DNA from: CAWCDJ01 sp963778675
Lineage (GTDB): Bacteria > Acidobacteriota > Terriglobia > Bryobacterales > Bryobacteraceae
Assembly (NCBI GenBank): GCA_963778675.1
Contig: CAVZVI010000010.1
Span: forward strand, 496,001-560,000
DNA length: 64,000 nucleotides
Direction of reading: 5' to 3'
Both the position numbers and the translations under genes were made by a program. Each line of letters begins with the position of its first letter. Within the stretch, counting starts at the first letter, position 1. The notes below the pieces were generated by a model. The model made no database searches, had not been told where the DNA came from, and saw nothing but the letters and a program-made list of their open reading frames with translations. Below are positions 8,637-17,051 of this stretch, piece by piece.

Positions 8637-11303
8637 CTATTCATGCCTCAGCGCCACCGCGGGATCGATCGCCGCCGCGCGGCGTGCCGGCAAAGCGCCG
8701 GCGATGATGGCCGCTCCGACGAAGACGGAAATCGCCGTGCCGATGACGAGCGGGTCGGCGGCCCGGACGCCGAATAGCTGAGATTGCGCAAACCGTATCA
8801 ATGCGAGCGAACCGGCCAACCCAACCATCACTCCCCCGGCGATCATGCCCAGCAGATCTTTCAGCACAAGGCCATAGATCGGCAATCGCCGCGCCCCCAG
8901 CGCCGCACGAATCCCGATCTCCTTCGTCCGTCTGGTCACGGCGTAATTCAGAAGCCCGAACAAGCCGATTGCCGCCAGAATGAGACCCAGAAACGCGAAG
9001 ACCCCGCCGATGCAGGCCAGGAGTCTCTCCTTTACGATCGTGCTCCCGACCAGCGCCTCTACCGTGGTGACGTCTCTGACCCTGAGCCCCGACCCCAGCG
9101 CTTCCGCTTCGCGCTCCACCATCTTTGCCACCGACCCTGCGTCAAACGCGGAGCGCACGTACAGCGTGAAAGCTCGCGGAGGTTTCATCGGCATATACGC
9201 GATCGCCTCCGGTCCGTTGCGCAAATTGCCGAAGTGCGAATCTCCGGCCAAACCGACAATCCGATGGCGCGCGCCGTCGTCGCGCCGGAACTCCCTGCCG
9301 AGTACCGATTCGGTCCCGAAGTAGCGGATTGCGAACGTACGATTGACAATGGTCGGCACTGGCTCGTCGTCGTTGTCGCGAAATGTGAAATCGCGGCCGC
9401 TGAGCAGTGGTGTACGAAGCGTTGCGAAGTAGCCGGGTGAGATACGGTAAAAGGTCTCCTCGCGGCGCGATGGGGGCCTTCCAGGCAGAACCACCCTCTG
9501 TGCGCGGCGGGCGCCGGAGAAAATGGCCATCCAGGCGGTGGCGGCCCCCTGCACGCCGGGCAGGGCGGCGGCACGTAGTTGTATTTGCTGCATGAGCGCG
9601 AGCTGGCGGTCGTGCTGCGGTGTACTGGTAGTCATCGTCAGGACCGTTACGCCCCTTGGATCAAACCCGGCGTCCACAGCCGCGAGGTTGCGCAAGCTAA
9701 ACAGAAATCCCGCGCCGCCGGCAACCAGGCAGAACGCGAACGCAATTTGCATACCCACGAAGAGGCGGCCCATGCGGAGGCGTCCTGCCTGCCCGCCGGC
9801 ATGGCGAAGCGTGATCATGGGGCCGGTGCCGGTCGCCTGCCATGCCGGCAGGAGCCCGAAAAACAACGCCGAGAGGGCACAGATCGCAATAGAGAACAGT
9901 AGAACACGGGTATCCAACGCCAGATCGAGCCGCACTGGGTTCGCCTTTGTCGAAACCATGGACACCACCGCGGGCGCGGTCATGCGCGCCAACGCCCACC
10001 CGCAGAGCGCGGCCAGTAGGGAAACCAGAAGACTCTCCGTCAGAAGCTGCCGCATCAGGCGCCCGCGCCGGGCTCCCAGAGAAACGCGCAATGCCATTTC
10101 CGCCGATCGCGCCGTGGAGCGCGCGAGCAGCAAGCTGGCCACATTGGCGCAGGCGATCAGGAGAATGCAGCCGGCGACTCCCAGGAGAATCCATAGCGGC
10201 CCGGAGAAGTTCCGCCGGAATGTGGATATCCCGTTCGCCCCTGACTGAACCTGGAGGGTCATTTCCCGAAGATGTGTCTGCACCGCGAGCGGCATCTCGG
10301 CTCCTTGCCTGATCCTGGCTTCCTGCTGACGGTGGAAGGCCGGTTGCAAGAGGGCCGCGAGCCGCTTTCTGTCGACACCGGGGGCGAGACGTCCCATCAG
10401 GTGGAACAACCGGACGTCGGGGTTCGAGAAGATGTCGGGGTCGGTCACCGTGACCGGCAGCCACACATCGACGAACTTGCCGGGTTCGGCGCCGGAAAAG
10501 CCCTGGCGGGCGACACCGAGGATGGAAAACGTTCTGCCGTCGATAACCAGTCTCCGGCCCAGGACGGCCGGATCTGCCCCGAACCGGCGCCGCCAATAGT
10601 CATAGCTCAGGACCGCCACGGCGCGCGGAGCCGGATAGTGGTCTTCGCTGGAGGAGAAGAGCCGGCCCAGCGCCGGCGGTACCCCCAGCACGTCGAAGGC
10701 ATCCGGCGAGACAAGCTGCTGGATTATCTCTTCATACGGCGCATCGGCGCCTGACGCCTGTGCTTCCACGCGGTTCGGTGAATCGAAAAGGGCAAGACTC
10801 GCGGAATCCCCCGCGGCCGCTCGAAACCGGTCGTACATTGGATAGCTGAAGATGTCGCCATCTCCAGTAGCGCGAACTCCGGGCTGGTTGTTTTCAGGCG
10901 TCGTCAAAACGAACAGCCGGTCCGCTTGCGGCAGCGGCAGCGGCCGCAACATGGCGGCATCGACAAGGGAGTAGATCGCCGTGTTCGTCCCGATAGCCAG
11001 ACCGAGAGACACGACGGCGGTCACGGCGAAGACCGGATTTCGGAGCAGGCCCCGCCACGCATAGCGGGCGTCCTGGCAGGTTGCTTCGAGGGCCGCCCAA
11101 AGCCTGAGTTCCCGGCTCTGTTCGCGGAGACCGGTAACATTGCCAAACGAGCGCGCCGCCTGCCGGTGGGCCTCCGACTCGCTAAGGCCCCTACTTTGAA
11201 GGTCCGCAGCGCGGCGGTCGAGGTGATCGCGTATCTCCTCCGCCAGATCGTCGTCGAGGCGGCGCGGGTTCAACGCGTTCTTCAGTCTGGTAAGCCAGGA
11301 CAC
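8637..11303 (-). CDS. ADOP-type MacB/FtsX-like ABC permease
   Basis: This 888-residue protein is an acidobacterial duplicated orphan permease. The N-terminal cytoplasmic prefix (RLDDDLAEEIRDHLD) is followed by two repeats of MacB periplasmic core plus FtsX permease, ending in RAAAIDPAVALRHE. Signature stretches include ACANVASLLLARSTAR and GLFGLLNYAVTRRTKEIGIR. I set the start at the GTG at 11303 because GGGGAGG lies 5 nt upstream and the prefix domain begins there; the frame is open further upstream but encodes no recognisable sequence. The padR gene ends 31 bp upstream. No ATPase gene is adjacent. It is probably involved in efflux or envelope work. Confidence 0.9.
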   Translation of the reverse strand: MSWLTRLKNALNPRRLDDDLAEEIRDHLDRRAADLQSRGLSESEAHRQAARSFGNVTGLREQSRELRLWAALEATCQDARYAWRGLLRNPVFAVTAVVSLGLAIGTNTAIYSLVDAAMLRPLPLPQADRLFVLTTPENNQPGVRATGDGDIFSYPMYDRFRAAAGDSASLALFDSPNRVEAQASGADAPYEEIIQQLVSPDAFDVLGVPPALGRLFSSSEDHYPAPRAVAVLSYDYWRRRFGADPAVLGRRLVIDGRTFSILGVARQGFSGAEPGKFVDVWLPVTVTDPDIFSNPDVRLFHLMGRLAPGVDRKRLAALLQPAFHRQQEARIRQGAEMPLAVQTHLREMTLQVQSGANGISTFRRNFSGPLWILLGVAGCILLIACANVASLLLARSTARSAEMALRVSLGARRGRLMRQLLTESLLVSLLAALCGWALARMTAPAVVSMVSTKANPVRLDLALDTRVLLFSIAICALSALFFGLLPAWQATGTGPMITLRHAGGQAGRLRMGRLFVGMQIAFAFCLVAGGAGFLFSLRNLAAVDAGFDPRGVTVLTMTTSTPQHDRQLALMQQIQLRAAALPGVQGAATAWMAIFSGARRAQRVVLPGRPPSRREETFYRISPGYFATLRTPLLSGRDFTFRDNDDEPVPTIVNRTFAIRYFGTESVLGREFRRDDGARHRIVGLAGDSHFGNLRNGPEAIAYMPMKPPRAFTLYVRSAFDAGSVAKMVEREAEALGSGLRVRDVTTVEALVGSTIVKERLLACIGGVFAFLGLILAAIGLFGLLNYAVTRRTKEIGIRAALGARRLPIYGLVLKDLLGMIAGGVMVGLAGSLALIRFAQSQLFGVRAADPLVIGTAISVFVGAAIIAGALPARRAAAIDPAVALRHE

Positions 11304-11334
11304 GATGGCCTCCCCGGTGGTCGTTGCAGCCCCG

Positions 11335-11664
11335 CTACGCGTAACGGAGCACGCGCGCGACGCCGGCTGAAAAGCTGTTCCAACTCGCCGTTTCGGCTGC
11401 GAGTTGCTTTGCCCCGGCACGGTTGATGCGATAGATCCGCGCGCGGCGCTTGTTCTCTGTAACCATCCATTCTGCTGTGATCCACCCGGCTTCTTCCATG
11501 CGGTGGAGCGCGGGATAGAGCGACCCTTCTTCCACGCGGAGGGCCTCTTCGGAAATCTCCTGAATGGCGTTGGCGATCCCGTAGCCGTGAGTTGGACCAC
11601 GGCGGCTGAGGATCGTGAGGATCAGCATGTCTAAGGCAGACTGAGCCGAACTTGAATTGGCCAT
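11335..11664 (-). CDS. PadR-family transcriptional regulator
   Basis: This 109-residue PadR protein has the winged helix LDMLILTILSRRGPTHGYGIANAI and the wing motif EGSLYPALHRMEEAGWI. The C-terminal part (RARIYRINRAGAKQLAAE) is also typical. It is the first gene of the ADOP module. A perfect 9-bp inverted repeat lies 6 bp before its ATG, which suggests it represses its own transcript and the permease. Confidence 0.92.
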   Translation of the reverse strand: MANSSSAQSALDMLILTILSRRGPTHGYGIANAIQEISEEALRVEEGSLYPALHRMEEAGWITAEWMVTENKRRARIYRINRAGAKQLAAETASWNSFSAGVARVLRYA

Positions 11665-11670
11665 ATACTC

Positions 11671-11691
11671 AGATTGCTAGGGTAGCAATCT
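11671..11691. promoter_or_regulatory. Palindromic PadR operator
   Basis: The halves agattgcta (11671-11679) and tagcaatct (11683-11691) are perfect reverse complements around a ggg spacer. The element ends 7 bp before the padR start codon and occupies the place of the leader and ribosome-binding site. The position fits autorepression by the adjacent PadR. Confidence 0.75.
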
Positions 11692-11797
11692 AATGAAACC
11701 ATCATCGCTTGCCCTCTGTCAAGTGCGATGTTCCAATCCAAATTCAAGGGGCCACATTTTCAGGGTTGTCGCGGCGGGACGGGCGACGTTGGTCCGC

Positions 11798-12370
11798 TCA
11801 CCGTAGTCTCCAATCCTCCCTGACCAATAGCGGCAAGTCGTGTAGCCAGTCCGCCTCACTTACGCCAAACGGGTAGATTACGTGCGCCAGATTGTCCTTC
11901 GTGTAAGCCAGGATGAATGCCGCGTGCCCCTCGCCGGATTTGCCGGCATGGGGAACATGGGCGGCGGACTGGGCGGCGGCGATCTCGGCTTCGCTGCCCG
12001 TCAGGCCAATAAACTGCCGGTCGAAGTGATCCAACCAGATACGTAAAGTCTTCGGATCGTCCCGTGCTGGATCCGTCGTAATGAATACCAGCTTGATCTG
12101 GCCACGAACCGGCGCGGGAAGCTTCTTCAGTGCCGACGCCAGGTATGCCATGTGCATCGGGCACACGTCGGGGCAATGAGTATAGCCGAAGAAAAGAAGG
12201 GTGACATCGCCTCGAGTCTCGGACGCCAAATTAATGCGAACACCATCCGTACCGGTGAGGACCAATCCCGGTTTGGGAAGGGGAGGAGTCACCAGCCCTC
12301 CCCGATAGGGTCCGGCACCCCGCAGTAGCGAGAGGCCCATCATACACAGGCAAACTATGTTTGATTTCAT
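11798..12370 (-). CDS. SCO1/SenC-family copper protein
   Basis: This 190-residue exported protein has a thioredoxin fold of the SCO1/SenC family. The copper motif is C66-x3-C70 in FFGYTHCPDVCPMH, and H149 (GEGHAAF) takes the place of the conserved third ligand. SCO proteins deliver copper to cytochrome oxidase CuA or act as thiol-disulfide partners; no oxidase gene is in this window. It starts 8 bp after the double-cupredoxin gene, so both are likely one copper-related transcript. Confidence 0.88.
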   Translation of the reverse strand: MKSNIVCLCMMGLSLLRGAGPYRGGLVTPPLPKPGLVLTGTDGVRINLASETRGDVTLLFFGYTHCPDVCPMHMAYLASALKKLPAPVRGQIKLVFITTDPARDDPKTLRIWLDHFDRQFIGLTGSEAEIAAAQSAAHVPHAGKSGEGHAAFILAYTKDNLAHVIYPFGVSEADWLHDLPLLVREDWRLR

Positions 12371-12378
12371 TTCAAGCC

Positions 12379-13380
12379 TCAGGGAAGCACCACAACCTGG
12401 CCGACCATGCCCAACTGGTCGTGGAGAGCGCAGATATAGCTGAAGTTCCCCGGTTTTGTGAAGGTCACACGGAACCGGGTGACCCCGGGAGCCGCCTGTG
12501 CCAGTCCGATCCGGTCCTGCGGAGCGGCCACGATGAATCCCGAGTTGACGCTGTCGGTAGGAGAACCGATGGTGGCATGTTCGGCCGCATCCGGGTCTAC
12601 GGTCACATTGGAAGACGGCGGATTGGGATTAGCCGGCTCGGTCCCAAATGTGATCGTGTGCGGGGTGACCGGGTCGAAGTTGTGCCACTCGACGGTCTCC
12701 CCGACGTGCACTACGATGGTGGCCCCGAGGAAGCGCATGATCGAGACCGTGTCGCTCCCGCCCGGGGTCGCCAGAATCCCCCCGACGCCGGCTGTCACTC
12801 CATTCAGGGAATTGCGCGCCGCCGGTCCGGCATTGCCTCGCGAACGGTGCAGCGTGAGAATCGTGGAAGCGAGTCCCAATAGCTGGCTGCGCCGCGATGC
12901 CGCTTCCTGGTCATAGAAGCTCTGGTCGTGGGGAAGCATAGACGATAGATCCAGGACGTGGATTGTTCCAGTCATGTTGGGGTGGACCAGGCACACCAAT
13001 TTGAAATTGCCGCTGCTGGGAAAGTGCACGGAAAATGTCTGGCCGCTCGTCAATGTGCCGCTGTTCACGCACGCAGACGCGTCGAACAGGGATCCATCGG
13101 GGGTACTGCCCGGGCAACCGGCCTGGAAGGTGGGGCGCGGCGTTCCGGGCTTGAGGAAGGTCACGGTATGCATCTCGTCGCTGTCGATCATCCAGGTGAC
13201 CGAGTCCCCGACGTGAATCCAAAGTTCGTTCGAAAGAAAGGCGAACGCCTGTCTTTCTTTATTCGCGCTCTGCGCACCGGCAGCCGCTCTCCAGGAGTCC
13301 GCTGTGGCTGCTCCGGGGACCGTCAGAATCGCGAGCAGGGCCAACCATCGTGCAGTGGGGGAAAAATCAAAGGTAGTCAT
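12379..13380 (-). CDS. Double-cupredoxin (plastocyanin-like) secreted protein
   Basis: The 333-residue protein has a signal peptide and two plastocyanin-like domains. Each has a full set of type-1 copper ligands. The first has H71, C130, H133 and M136 (CLVHPNM). The second has H241, C317, H320 and M325. A charged linker at about 150-190 separates them. Two copper centres in one chain could relay electrons across the periplasm. The SCO-like gene 8 bp downstream may load copper. The partner oxidoreductase is unknown. Confidence 0.85.
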   Translation of the reverse strand: MTTFDFSPTARWLALLAILTVPGAATADSWRAAAGAQSANKERQAFAFLSNELWIHVGDSVTWMIDSDEMHTVTFLKPGTPRPTFQAGCPGSTPDGSLFDASACVNSGTLTSGQTFSVHFPSSGNFKLVCLVHPNMTGTIHVLDLSSMLPHDQSFYDQEAASRRSQLLGLASTILTLHRSRGNAGPAARNSLNGVTAGVGGILATPGGSDTVSIMRFLGATIVVHVGETVEWHNFDPVTPHTITFGTEPANPNPPSSNVTVDPDAAEHATIGSPTDSVNSGFIVAAPQDRIGLAQAAPGVTRFRVTFTKPGNFSYICALHDQLGMVGQVVVLP

Positions 13381-13564
13381 GCCGCCAGAGTCGCCGACGT
13401 TCGCGGACAGATCAAGGCGACGGGGATAAAACGTTGGTAATGCCGGAATCGATTAAAAAATAGAGACTTAACGGCCAGGGTGAGATGGCTTTTGCTTGTC
13501 GTCAGCCGACGGGAACGTATATACTCGACCGGAAGGACGGCTGTTCGGGGTGACAGGGGGCCGC

Positions 13565-15457
13565 GTGAGGCCGGTTGCAGTGCGTTTCGGCGTTTACGAG
13601 TTCGAGCCCGCGAGTGGAGAACTCCGCAAGCACGGGGTTCGCGTCAAGCTGGAGGGGCAGCCGATTGCCGTTCTGGCGATTTTACTGGAACGTCCGGGCG
13701 AGCTGATCGCACGCGAAGAACTGGAAAAGCGGCTCTGGCCCGCCGATACTTTTGTCGATTTCGAGCACAGCCTGAACGCGGCGGTCCGGCGCTTGCGGGT
13801 GGCACTGAACGATTCCGCCGGCACTCCCCGTTACATTGAGACGCTCGCGCGCCGCGGGTATCGCTTCATTGCCCCGGTTTCCCCAGCTTCCGCCGCTGAC
13901 GAAGTCACCGCCGCCGGCGAGCCGTCCGCACGGCGGCGGTGGCGTTCGATATTTGCCGCACTAACCGCGGTTGGACTCGCCGCGGTGCTGGCGGCATGGG
14001 GCTGGCGCGAAGTTGGGCACGGGAAAACGGGCGCGGTTGCTTCGGCGGCCATTCACTCCATTGCGGTGCTCCCGCTGGAAAACCTGACCGGCGACCCTTC
14101 CCAGGAGTACTTCGCCGACGGGATGACCGAGGCGCTGACCACGGATCTTGCGCAGATCGGCGCCCTGCGCGTGATCTCGCGGACTTCGGTCATGCACTAC
14201 AAAAAGACCCGCCTGGCTCTGCCCCAGATCGCCCGGGAACTCGGCGTCGATGGCATCGTCGAGGGTTCGGTGGTGCGTTCGGGAAGGCGCGTCCGCATCA
14301 GCAGTCAGTTGATTTTGGCCTCTACCGATCAACACCTGTGGGCACACAGTTATGAGAGGGATTTGAGCGACATCGTGGGCCTGCAGGGCGAAGTCGCGGA
14401 GGCAATTGCCGCACAGGTCCAGGTTGCCATCACCCAGCAGCAGCGTTCGCGCTTCGAGGCAGCGCAGTCCGTGAACCCCGAAGCTTACGACCTTTATCTT
14501 CAAGGACTGTATCACTGGAACCAATACAGCCCGGCCGGCACAGTAGACGCAATTGCCTACTTTCGGCAAGCTGTCCAAAAGGACCCAGGGCTTGCCGTGG
14601 CCTTCGCCGCTCTGGCAGTCGCTTATGACTGGGGCACCCTCACCGCGGGCTCCGCTCCTAAGGACGCATTTCCCCTGGCGAAGGCCGCGGCTTTGAAGGC
14701 CCTTCAGTTGGACCCGCTTCTTCCGGATGCGCACACCGCGCTGGCGTTGGAAGAGTCGGATTATGAACTGGACCGCGGAGCGGCGGAAAAGGAGTTCCTG
14801 CGGGCAATCGAGCTGAATCCTAATTCGGCGCTGGCTCGCCGGTGCTATGCCAGTTCGTATCTCAAGAGCATGGGCCGGTATCAGGAGGCGCTGGCCGAGG
14901 CCAAGAAGGCCGTGGAACTCGATCCGTTTTCCCTGCCCATGAACGATTTTCTCGCGCTGATGTACATGTTTGCCGGCAATAACGACCACTCTGTAAACCA
15001 GTTCCGGCGTGTGGTTCAACTCGATCCGAACCATGGAAGGACCCGGCTGCTCTTCGCGGGTCTGCTGGCCCGCCTGGGCCGGTACCCCGAGTCCATTGAA
15101 GAATTTCAGAAAGGCGAAATCCTTTCCGGCACACCTCCGGATCAAGCGGCCGAGCACGCAGCGGCGTTGCGAAAAGCGGCGCGCAGCGGGCGCGCGAGCG
15201 ACTACTGGCGTGGGTATCTCAGCTTAGGCCTGGAGAGCATCGGGCGCCCGGACCATCCTTGGTTTGGCGTGACCGATATTGCTGAAGCGTACGCACAGCT
15301 CGGAAACAAGGACAAGGCTTTCGAATGGCTGGAGAAGGCATACCAGGATCGAGAGGGGATACCTTTGAGTGCGTTGAACTGCGACCCGGGCTTCAGGAAT
15401 CTCCATGGCGATCCGCGGTTTTCCGATCTGCTGCGGCGTTTGCATCTAAAGGAATAG
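13565..15457 (+). CDS. CadC-like winged-helix regulator with TPR repeats
   Basis: This 630-residue protein has an N-terminal OmpR/CadC winged helix (VRFGVYEFEPASGELRKHG to LARRGYRFIAPV), a TM segment near residues 150-168, and a TolB-like domain (SIAVLPLENLTGDPSQEYFADG). TPRs fill about 310-600. This architecture is common in Acidobacteria, where membrane-bound one-component regulators of this type are abundant. The GTG at 13565 is preferred because AGGGGG sits 5 nt upstream and the winged helix follows; a TTG at 13496 is possible but lacks a ribosome-binding site. It is transcribed away from the cupredoxin gene across a 184-bp gap that should hold both promoters. Confidence 0.88.
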   Translation: MRPVAVRFGVYEFEPASGELRKHGVRVKLEGQPIAVLAILLERPGELIAREELEKRLWPADTFVDFEHSLNAAVRRLRVALNDSAGTPRYIETLARRGYRFIAPVSPASAADEVTAAGEPSARRRWRSIFAALTAVGLAAVLAAWGWREVGHGKTGAVASAAIHSIAVLPLENLTGDPSQEYFADGMTEALTTDLAQIGALRVISRTSVMHYKKTRLALPQIARELGVDGIVEGSVVRSGRRVRISSQLILASTDQHLWAHSYERDLSDIVGLQGEVAEAIAAQVQVAITQQQRSRFEAAQSVNPEAYDLYLQGLYHWNQYSPAGTVDAIAYFRQAVQKDPGLAVAFAALAVAYDWGTLTAGSAPKDAFPLAKAAALKALQLDPLLPDAHTALALEESDYELDRGAAEKEFLRAIELNPNSALARRCYASSYLKSMGRYQEALAEAKKAVELDPFSLPMNDFLALMYMFAGNNDHSVNQFRRVVQLDPNHGRTRLLFAGLLARLGRYPESIEEFQKGEILSGTPPDQAAEHAAALRKAARSGRASDYWRGYLSLGLESIGRPDHPWFGVTDIAEAYAQLGNKDKAFEWLEKAYQDREGIPLSALNCDPGFRNLHGDPRFSDLLRRLHLKE

Positions 15458-15470
15458 GCAATCCAACTCG

Positions 15471-15505
15471 CCGGCCGGGAAACTCCGGGCGGCTTGCCCG
15501 GCCGG
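15471..15505 (+). terminator. GC-rich hairpin after the CadC-like gene
   Basis: The arms ccggccggg (15471-15479) and cccggccgg (15497-15505) pair perfectly across a 17-nt loop, 13 bp after the upstream stop. There is no clear T-tract, so it may be an attenuator or mRNA-stabilising hairpin rather than a strong terminator. Confidence 0.45.
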
Positions 15506-15544
15506 GTTATATTCAAAGGAGTGCGTTATCTTTTCTCGGCGCGG

Positions 15545-16072
15545 ATGCCCTCCACGGCGGCGATTCTGCTGGTGGAGAGCGGCTCGCGCGGCTTGATGGA
15601 GAAAGTGGTTCCGGGGCTTCGCCAAACCTGGGGTCCGGAAACCTTCATCGACCTCGTGACCTGCTACTCCGGGCTCCCTCGGGGCTTCGAGGAGCCGAAC
15701 ACCCGGGTCTACCGGGTGACAGATTACCGCGGGCGGGAGGGCCGCCGGCGGCTCTATCGCGAACTGGCGGCGAATCGCTACGGGCTCCTGGGGATCATCT
15801 GCTCCGGCGAGCCGATCATGGCCAAGTGGAAGTGGGCGCTGGCGCTGCGCGTTCCGGCCAAAGTCTTCGTCATCAACGAAAACGGCGACTACTTCTGGCT
15901 GGACCGGAAGCACCTCGAACCGATCCGGCAAACCATATTCCTGCGCGCGGGCCTGTCCGGGGCCGGAGCCGTTCGGACCCTGGCGCGGATCTTTTCCTTT
16001 CCGTTTACTTTGACGTATCTGCTACTGTATGCTGCGGCTATCCATACCCGAAGAGCGTTTCGCCGAGGCTAA
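15545..16072 (+). CDS. Conserved hypothetical protein with C-terminal membrane segment
   Basis: I do not recognise a named family for this 175-residue protein. It begins with a Rossmann-like strand (TAAILLVESGSRGLMEKVV), has a middle region with YGLLGIICSGEPIMAKWKWALA, and ends with one hydrophobic helix (FPFTLTYLLLYAAAI) and a basic tail. The layout resembles a membrane-tethered glycosyltransferase-like fold, but no catalytic motif is evident. The ATG at 15545 is the first good start outside the upstream hairpin; a GTG at 15521 and a TTG at 15494 are alternatives. It stops 3 bp before the oxidoreductase gene. Confidence 0.6.
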   Translation: MPSTAAILLVESGSRGLMEKVVPGLRQTWGPETFIDLVTCYSGLPRGFEEPNTRVYRVTDYRGREGRRRLYRELAANRYGLLGIICSGEPIMAKWKWALALRVPAKVFVINENGDYFWLDRKHLEPIRQTIFLRAGLSGAGAVRTLARIFSFPFTLTYLLLYAAAIHTRRAFRRG

Positions 16073-16075
16073 CCG

Positions 16076-17047
16076 ATGAAAGCCATTCTTGTACGAGAAC
16101 CGGGCGGTCCGGAGAAGATGGAACTGGCGGAGGTGCCGACTCCGGCGCCGGGACCGCGGCAGGCCCGGGTGCGCATTCGCGCCGCGGGCGTCAATTTCAT
16201 CGACGTCTACTTCCGAACCGGGCTGTATAAGGCCGAACTGCCGGTCACGCTCGGCAACGAAGCCGCCGGCACAGTGGAGGCGGTCGGACCGGAGGTCACC
16301 GAAGTCGCGCCGGGAGACCGCGTCGCTTACGCCATGACGCGAGGGGCCTACGCCGAATACGCTGTGGTGCCGGCGGCTCAACTGGTGAAGATCCCGGAGG
16401 GGTTGACCTTCGAGGCGGCCGCCGCGGCGATGCTGCAGGGCATGACCGCGCACTACCTGACCCATTCCACGTATCCGCTCAAGAGCGGCAGCGTCTGCCT
16501 GGTGCATGCAGCCGCGGGCGGTGCGGGCGGGCTCACGGTGCAGATGGCGAAGATGGCGGGCGCGCGGGTTTTCGGAACGGTTTCGACCGAAGAGAAAGCC
16601 GCGATCGCTCGCGAGCACGGGGTTGACGCCGTCATCTTCTACACCCGCGAGGAATTCGACACCGAGGCAAGGCGCCTTACCGACGGCCGCGGGGTGGATG
16701 TGGTGTATGATTCCGTGGGCAAGACGACTTTCGAAAAGAGCCTGAATTGCCTCCGTCCGCGGGGGTTGCTGGCGCTGTTCGGCCAATCGAGCGGTCCGGT
16801 CCCGCCGTTCGACCCCACGATCCTGAACGGAAAAGGGTCTCTTTACCTGACGCGGCCGAGCCTGGCTCACCACCTGCTCACGCGGGAAGAACTGCTGTGG
16901 CGCGCCAACGATGTCCTGAACTGGGTGGCTTCCGGAAAGCTGAAACTGCGGATCGACCGGACCTACCCGCTCAGCGAGGCTGCGCGGGCGCACCGCGATC
17001 TGGAGGGAAGGAAAACCGCAGGCAAACTGCTGCTGACGGTCTCCTGA
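16076..17047 (+). CDS. qor: NADPH:quinone oxidoreductase, zinc-free MDR family
   Basis: This 323-residue protein is a medium-chain reductase of the quinone reductase type. The GroES-like domain begins MKAILVREPGGPEKMEL and includes GVNFIDVYFRTGLY and LGNEAAGTVEAVG. The nucleotide-binding motif is AAAGGAGGLTVQMAK. The structural and catalytic zinc cysteines of alcohol dehydrogenases are absent, as expected. It should reduce quinones or enals with NADPH in the cytoplasm. Confidence 0.9.
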   Translation: MKAILVREPGGPEKMELAEVPTPAPGPRQARVRIRAAGVNFIDVYFRTGLYKAELPVTLGNEAAGTVEAVGPEVTEVAPGDRVAYAMTRGAYAEYAVVPAAQLVKIPEGLTFEAAAAAMLQGMTAHYLTHSTYPLKSGSVCLVHAAAGGAGGLTVQMAKMAGARVFGTVSTEEKAAIAREHGVDAVIFYTREEFDTEARRLTDGRGVDVVYDSVGKTTFEKSLNCLRPRGLLALFGQSSGPVPPFDPTILNGKGSLYLTRPSLAHHLLTREELLWRANDVLNWVASGKLKLRIDRTYPLSEAARAHRDLEGRKTAGKLLLTVS

Positions 17048-17051
17048 ACGC

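Noticed and set aside
11304..11600. Longer N-terminus for the first ADOP permease
   Set aside because: The open frame runs antiparallel-free through the padR gene in another frame, and the sequence is unlike the prefix domain; the GTG at 11303 has a strong GGGGAGG.
13496..13564. Extended TTG start of the CadC-like regulator
   Set aside because: There is no ribosome-binding site before the TTG and the extra 23 residues are not family-like; the GTG at 13565 has AGGGGG in place.
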